Shown piece by piece: positions 58,430 through 64,000 of a stretch of DNA of 64,000 nucleotides. The notes under the pieces are model-generated. The model was not told the DNA's origin and made no database searches. It was given only the letters and a program-made list of their open reading frames with translations. Numbering within the stretch: position 1 is the first letter of the stretch; every line of letters begins with the position of its first letter. Made by a program: the position numbers and the translations under genes. The DNA comes from Anoplopoma fimbria (taxonomy: Eukaryota > Chordata > Actinopteri > Perciformes > Anoplopomatidae): the NCBI RefSeq assembly GCF_027596085.1, contig NC_072472.1, positions 13,440,471 to 13,504,470 of the forward strand. The letters are read 5' to 3'.

Positions 58430-58690
58430 TCCATTGATGTATTGGAACCTTTTGTTGTGGAAATGTAGATCAGGTGCCTCCAATTTCTCATGATCATCTT
58501 TGATCACCAGATCGGAGTCCACCTGTGGTAATTTTAGTTGATTGGACATGATTTGGAGAGGCTGACACCTGTCTATATAAGGCCTCACACACAAAGAATA
58601 TGGGAGCAAAATCCAAGCCATGAAGTTGGTAGTTTTGGCATTATGGGGTATTGATGAGGGAAAAAATAAATTTAAAACAATTTAAGAGCA
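58430..58690 (+). mobile_element. Internally deleted Tc1-type element (MITE)
   Basis: The left part follows the 5' region of fish Tc1-like transposons: GGAGTCCACCTGTGGTAATT, GATTGGACATGATTTGGAGA, ACACCTGTCTATATAAGG and the CAAGCCATGAAG that contains the usual transposase start. Right after it, TTTTGGCATTATGGGGTATT and GATGAGGGAAAAAATAAATTT belong to the 3' end of such elements. The whole transposase body is missing between the two. Outer inverted ends were not clearly identified, so the limits are approximate. Confidence 0.65.
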
Positions 58691-58889
58691 AAGCTGCCTC
58701 TCACACATAATGCTATGAGAAACAATGCTAGTTTTCTGCATTTTGGTCCAAAAATGTAGTTGTGATACTTCAGCAGTGACAGTTACATGATATTTATGTA
58801 AACATGTAAAAGGCAAAAGGTTTGCTCTTCTTTGCCTTCATTCAGTTATAAGACTCATCACAGTCAAGTGATCAGTTTGAGAATGCTTT

Positions 58890-58968
58890 CTGGTGGATAG
58901 TTTGATGAGAAGATTAACACCAATCCGATATATCTCTAAAATTACAGCCAGTTACCTTAGTTTAGCAC
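58890..58968 (-). repeat. Interspersed teleost repeat fragment (reverse copy)
   Basis: GATAGTTTGATGAGAAGATT, then TTACAGCCAGTTACCTTAGT and TTAGCACAAAG, correspond in reverse to the repeat at 15,020-15,180. It ends where the piggyBac-like left end begins, so the transposon may have landed in this older repeat. Confidence 0.5.
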
Positions 58969-59403
58969 AAAGTCATAGGGTGTTCGTATTTCTGTTACAC
59001 AGGAGGTGCTGCTGGGTCTGGTGGACCCATTGCCTTTTAATTCAACATAATCATTTTAATATAATCTTTTTTTTTTTAAATACTCACCAGATGGTTACTT
59101 CAACCAAATTGCAAGAAATATAAACAACACATATGTTAAATTTGTTCCCTTTCCCTTTGTTAAATCACATTTATGAAAAGAGGTGCCACTCGTTTTTCTT
59201 TATTTTTTTATTAAAATGTAACAAAATAAGGAAATGCATCATAAACAGGCATAACTGGGAAACATAAACATAAACATACTCAATAACATCTGTCTGAACA
59301 ACAAATTAAGGCATTTGAACATGGCAATTATACTTATATCAGACTATACCACACATGAGGGGCAGAGTCTCACTGTATGTGCATTGCATGGCACTGCTTG
59401 CAT

Positions 59404-59900
59404 GTACATTGGCAGTCCATCATGGGTCCACACGCTTCATTTCTTTTTGGTGCAGGTAGAATCCATAATGAAAAGATAAGGATTTTTTGACATCCATATC
59501 AGCTGTCATTTGGACTTTGGCCCAGGATTGTCTAGTCCAATGTCTGGCTGCTCAATGGGTCCTGGAAATTATTTTGGTTTCCAGAGACATCTATGGCTGG
59601 CTTCAGCTTGGACCTGAAAACACCAGCAAGGATGAGAACCCCAAAGTAAGCATCCAAACCTGCTTCCACCTCTCAAAAACTTTGCTCCCTTCTAAATTGG
59701 TGCAATCGAGCTGATTTTTTTGATCGGGGATGGCATGAAAAGGCTGATGTCTTGTGCATTGACTGGTCCTGGTAGCATCCGAATCACATTGGCAGCCATG
59801 CGGGGGGTTCATTTCTTGAGCAGGTAGACCATCCTGACATCCATATGTTGTCATTTGCAAGCTGCTGACAGTCTAGTCCAATGTCTGGCTGCTCAATGGC
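59404..59900. repeat. Imperfect direct duplication inside the piggyBac-like element
   Basis: The block 59,404-59,555 (GTACATTGGCAG ... CATTTCTT ... GACATCCATAT ... GTCTAGTCCAATGTCTGGCT) recurs in the same order at 59,785-59,897, sharing CTAGTCCAATGTCTGGCTGC exactly. The two copies differ by small indels. No coding role is evident. Confidence 0.7.
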
Positions 59901-59985
59901 TGGTTCTATGGCTGGCTGACCGGCTGGTCCTGCGGCTTGCTGCGGGCTGGCCCTGGGGCTGGCTGCTGGCGGGCTGGTCCTGGGG

Positions 59986-60405
59986 CTAGCTGCTTGCGGC
60001 TGGTCCTGGGGTTCTCTTGAGTTTCGGAGTAGGCTGACGGGCTGGTCCTACGGCTGGCTGCTCACGGGTTGGTCCTGGGGCTGGCTGCTTGCTGCCTGGT
60101 CCTGCCTGCTCATGGGATGGTCCTGGGGTTGGCTGCTTGCTGCCTGGTCCTGCCTGCTCATGGGATGGTCCTGGGGCTGGCTGCTCGCAGGCTTGTCCTG
60201 GCTGCTGAAGGGCTAGTCCTGAGGCTCTTCTACGTTTGGGAGCTGGCTGATTCTGATCCTCCTCTTCAAGCTCAGTGTCCGACTCGGCATTTTCGGAAAT
60301 GTTGTCCTCACTTTCTGACACTATTTCCTCTGCATCACTATCAAATCCCTCTGTCTCTTCAAAAAACATCTGCAAGGCAGTCTGAACAGAGAATCGCTTT
60401 GCCAT
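59986..60405 (-). pseudogene. N-terminal remnant of a piggyBac-type transposase
   Basis: A 139-residue frame beginning MAKRFSVQTALQMFFEETEG at 60,405. An acidic serine-rich stretch (DSDAEEIVSESEDN, SDTELEEED), a basic PKRRR and a proline-rich segment with tandem 16-residue units (GPSHEQAGPGSKQP) follow, and then a stop. The acidic N-terminal region resembles those of fish piggyBac-derived proteins. The catalytic domain is absent, so it cannot be a transposase; a truncated product is conceivable. The longer open frame upstream to 60,771 runs through a microsatellite and is not coding. A TATAAAAAGG stands at 60,442-60,451, about 40 bases upstream of the start. Confidence 0.55.
60108..60203. repeat. 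48-bp tandem repeat in the transposase-like ORF
   Basis: Two nearly identical 48-bp units begin GCTCATGGGATGGTCCTGGG, 48 bases apart, and code on the minus strand for the 16-residue units noted in the ORF. More degenerate GGTCCTGGGGCTGGCTGC motifs extend from 59,930. Confidence 0.85.
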
Positions 60406-60623
60406 CTTGATCAGTCGTGATATGGAACCACGCTGACAGAGCCTTTTTATAGTGTCAGGTCCCCAAACTTGGTTCCCGCAAGTCAGAGGGTGAAATGTGT
60501 GGGAATATGGGTGTAGATAGTGTTGGGTTCTCAAATTTTGCCACAATGTTGCAACCTTGTGCGGGAACAGTGGGCGCCCACTGTGGCTTCTCGCACCAAG
60601 GGTACGAGAACCTGCTCTACTCT

Positions 60624-60727
<104 letters not shown>

Positions 60728-60996
60728 GAGGAAGGGAAAATGAGGGTGCACAGGACCTTTGATTTCCACACTTAAACTAGCTCCGGGTCCACTGGACCCG
60801 AACACCCTGTGTGTAATATAAATGTGATGGGGGGTATACAGGGGGGTCATTGAAAATGTTTTCTGATTCATGTTCCTCACAGAAAATGAGCCAAAGCCAA
60901 TGAATCTTAGTTCAAAAAAATAATTATTTGTATCACTTTGATTAAGCTAAAAACTGAAAACGGGTCCCACAGACCCGAACACCTTATAAGGGTTAG

Positions 60997-62800
60997 CTGG
61001 ATGCTGCGCAACTGCTCAGAGCCAAGAAATATTCAGATGCCCAAGGCCTAAAGAATAGTGCTAGGCTTAAAGCCAATTTGACATAGTGGCCAAACTGCAG
61101 AACAAAATTTTAAGGGTCATGTGATGCCAATACTTTTTTTCCAATAGACTTGCGTTGAGAGAGATCTCTGTAAATCTACGGATAATCAGAAAGTAAATCA
61201 ACTTACCGCATATGAACACTTGAATGCCCTTTATTGAAATCAGTAGATCCTTAAAGTTAAAAAAAATGAAGATAATTGATGGCTGAAAACTGGTTTAGTA
61301 GTCTCAGGCTAAACCTATCATTACAGAAACAACCAACCAGGTTTTGAGTCATACTAAAATAAGATGAACAGAGTCAATTCTCTCTTCAGGACCCTTTGTG
61401 TTGAAATCAATAGTTCCCTGTGAAGATACTGTAGGGCTGATAGAATGGCCTTATTGTTTCACTCTGTCGACCGCAATAGAGGAAATATAACTGTTGGATG
61501 AGACTCACAAAGACACATTGGACCCAGAATAATAATGTTATTAAATCATGTCATCTTGCTACAGGAAACACTCTTGGCCAAGTATGAACTCACAGTCCTC
61601 CACAGATCTATGCAATAATAAATGAGTACAATAAGTAAATTAAAAAAAAAGGGAATCAACCTGATAAATAAATTGGTTATAATGGGAGTGTGAATAAATC
61701 CAGGGGATTGAACATGAACTTTTACATAATTTTGCCCATGTTTGTTTGAAAATTAAACCAATAATGGCAGCAGGTGACACGGATTGTTAATATTCCTCTG
61801 TAATGTTTTTTGTACTTTAGCATATTTTTTACAATTAAACTTGTGACATACAGTATATATTTAGGGACAAGTGTTTCCTCTACTGCCAATAATTCCCCCC
61901 CTTAAATAAAACAATGTATCCCCTACCAGGATTTGACCCAAAGTCTGAGCACACTCTTCCCTTCTATGCTCTGTGCCAGACGGCTCTGTTGTGTTTGCAC
62001 CAACTCTAAATTAAAACAGTCTGACCACAGCTATGGATCTGAATTTTATAGGGATTGAGGGAAGTCTCTGCAGAGACAAGAGTAAAGTGCCATCCAGGAT
62101 TCACTTCAAGATTGATGTACTGTGACAGAGAAACATTTCCAAACAACCTCTAAGCATGCAACTTCCAATGATCTCAGACAATGTGTTTGGTTTTTGTATT
62201 TTACAGCAAATTATGTAAAAAGATAGATTTATTTGCATTTGTAAACTATAGTGCTGTAGATCTTATCTATATGATGTCATATTATATATTTTTTAATCAA
62301 TAATCTACATCATTCTTGCATAGCAGATAAATGTCGGACTTCAGCAACCTCTGGCCGAAGTGTTCTTACAATAAAAAAATCATTATTATTACATGCCCGC
62401 ATATATTTTATGTCCACATGCAGTACATTATTTATATTTGAGAGCCTATCTTTGCCTTTACCGCTTGTGTCAATGTTTCCTCTGCATGATTGTCATGATA
62501 CTACAATACTTTTTCTGCATTAATATTTCACTGTTACAAATGGAATGGCTGATGTGCCTATCTTGGAGAATTTCACATAGCTGAAGTATGACTATGATTT
62601 TCAAGACTCAACAGACAGCAACACGTGCAAACGCCCAGGCGAAGCAGAGCAGGATTTGCTGTGCAGATCAGTGGACCCGTTAGTACTTCTGGCTAGTAGT
62701 TCCTCCGTAGAGAGAGCAATTCATGGAATTTGTGTGTCTGTGGAGAGAATGATGTCATGCCTTGCAGATGCCCTTTGGGTCACGAGCCAAAGAGGCCATT
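60997..62800. other. Downstream intergenic DNA, nothing recognised
   Basis: AT-rich DNA without exon-like frames or transposon ends that I recognise. Confidence 0.4.
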
Positions 62801-62804
<4 letters not shown>

Positions 62805-62861
<57 letters not shown>

Positions 62862-62867
62862 TGTGTT
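62805..62867. repeat. (GT)n microsatellite, about 30 units
   Basis: TG array with one GG break near its right end. The frames that cross it are artefacts. Confidence 0.96.
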
Positions 62868-64000
62868 GAGTGATGAAAAAAAGGTACATAACTGCATCAG
62901 TGTTGCTAAAAGAGAAGAGGCATAGAGCAATACGGCTTTGTACAATCAACATTCACTCACACAAACCTAAGCTTTGAGACAAAAACACTAGCTTGTTTTT
63001 GCCGTATTCCAGCAGAAAAGTATTTTCTTATTTTCTTCTTATTTCTTTAAGAGAATTAAGAGTGCAAGCGATCTCTAGACAGGCTGCCAAGCCGAATAAT
63101 GATACCTTTTAACATCCTTAATGATTTTTAATACAGATAATTTCCGCAATGTCAATAAATAAATGCGATAATTTAGGTCAAATCAAAGGTTTTGATGCAG
63201 CATAATCCAGGCAAATGAAGGCAAATACCAGGTGTAATTCCTTTATTCCAGTTCCAGAATATCCACAGCAGCCACAGTAAATTAAAAAAAGGTGCAGTAG
63301 CAATACTTTCTCTCTGAAACAATTAAATATAACAGGATATTTTTTTAGCTTTGTCATTCTTTTATCATTTGGCAATTTTTGACAATATACACTTATGTCC
63401 AAAGATCAGCATTTAATAATGTGATGGGATCTGCTTTCCCTGCATTAACAGTCAATCTTTGCCTGGTATCTAACACAGAACATGCACAATGACATCATCC
63501 CATACCAACCATGATCACAAGAAGGATTTTCCAAGGAAGCAGGGGGTGCAAAATCAGAGAGAGGAAGGACAGGAAAAGAGACAGATTTGAAAACAGAACA
63601 AGGGGGGATCAAATACAGATGGAGGAAGGCTGTGTGATCTCTGTAACAGTTGCTGATACCAGTGACATGACAGAGACATGGGCAGCACCTGTTTTATGTA
63701 TGTTTGTAGGCTGTTCCTACAGCAGATGTTAGGGTGTCTGACCTTTTGTCTGGACTAGTCGAGGCATCCCTCGGGGCAAAAACAATGTCTAGAACTACGC
63801 GTAAAAGTTGTGCAGTGAGCAGCTACTCAGAGCTGCATAGGATTTCAGTAAATGTTGAGCTCAGCTTTGTCCTTGACCATGATTAAATTTATTCTGAGTC
63901 GATAAAGAAAATGCAGTTCATCTGCTTGGACACATTTTTGCAAAACAATAGTGGTATGTAAGTTTGGAACTGTTGTATCTAACTTGAAAAAAGATAGCTG
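62868..64000. other. Right end of window, nothing recognised
   Basis: No supported gene. A 73-codon frame at 63,511-63,732 is arginine/aspartate-rich, without similarity I recognise. Confidence 0.4.

Overview
The window is nuclear DNA from a ray-finned fish, very probably a teleost. The proteins read as vertebrate orthologues spread over short GT-AG exons, and the non-coding DNA is full of (GT)n/(CA)n arrays. It also holds repeats typical of teleosts: an L2-clade LINE and a tRNA-derived SINE sharing one 3' tail, a Tc1-type remnant, a piggyBac-like element, and MITE-like elements. The species cannot be told from the sequence. Apart from two vertebrate genes and transposon remnants I found no other gene, no RNA gene and no CRISPR array.

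Layout. Positions 1-12,600 hold no gene I can support; they contain an L2-clade LINE end on the minus strand, a minisatellite, AT/CA microsatellite DNA and two neighbouring MITE-like elements. A GC-richer stretch at about 12,640-13,440 is the likely promoter and 5' untranslated region of the first gene. From 16,243 to 34,700 on the plus strand lie 14 coding exons of a TRPC4-type cation channel (972 residues deduced). Polyadenylation signals follow at 35,458-35,566. After about 4 kb of intergenic DNA, a TATA box at 39,621 precedes a second plus-strand gene. Its 23 coding exons (39,755-55,600, 881 residues deduced) encode periostin, a secreted matrix protein with a signal peptide, an EMI domain and four FAS1 domains. 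The rest, to 64,000, is repeat-rich: a deleted Tc1-type element, a roughly 2-kb piggyBac-like element with only the 5' part of a transposase ORF, and anonymous AT-rich DNA.

The order TRPC4 then periostin, both in the same direction, is the arrangement I know for human chromosome 13, so this is a conserved vertebrate neighbourhood. The two products work in different places (plasma-membrane calcium entry; extracellular matrix), and nothing here shows that they are co-regulated.

The most notable points are: (1) the TRPC4 copy lacks the C-terminal PDZ-binding motif usual for TRPC4 and TRPC5; (2) one periostin exon is a protein-coding tandem array of a 13-residue unit whose first three copies are identical in DNA; (3) periostin's C-terminal cassette exons are all in symmetric phase; (4) there are several long near-perfect palindromes, one with 30-bp arms and a 1-base centre; (5) a LINE end and a SINE with the same tail lie in the same window; (6) a perfect DR3 nuclear-receptor-like site lies 1.24 kb upstream of the periostin start. 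I did not find anything I would call a new system.
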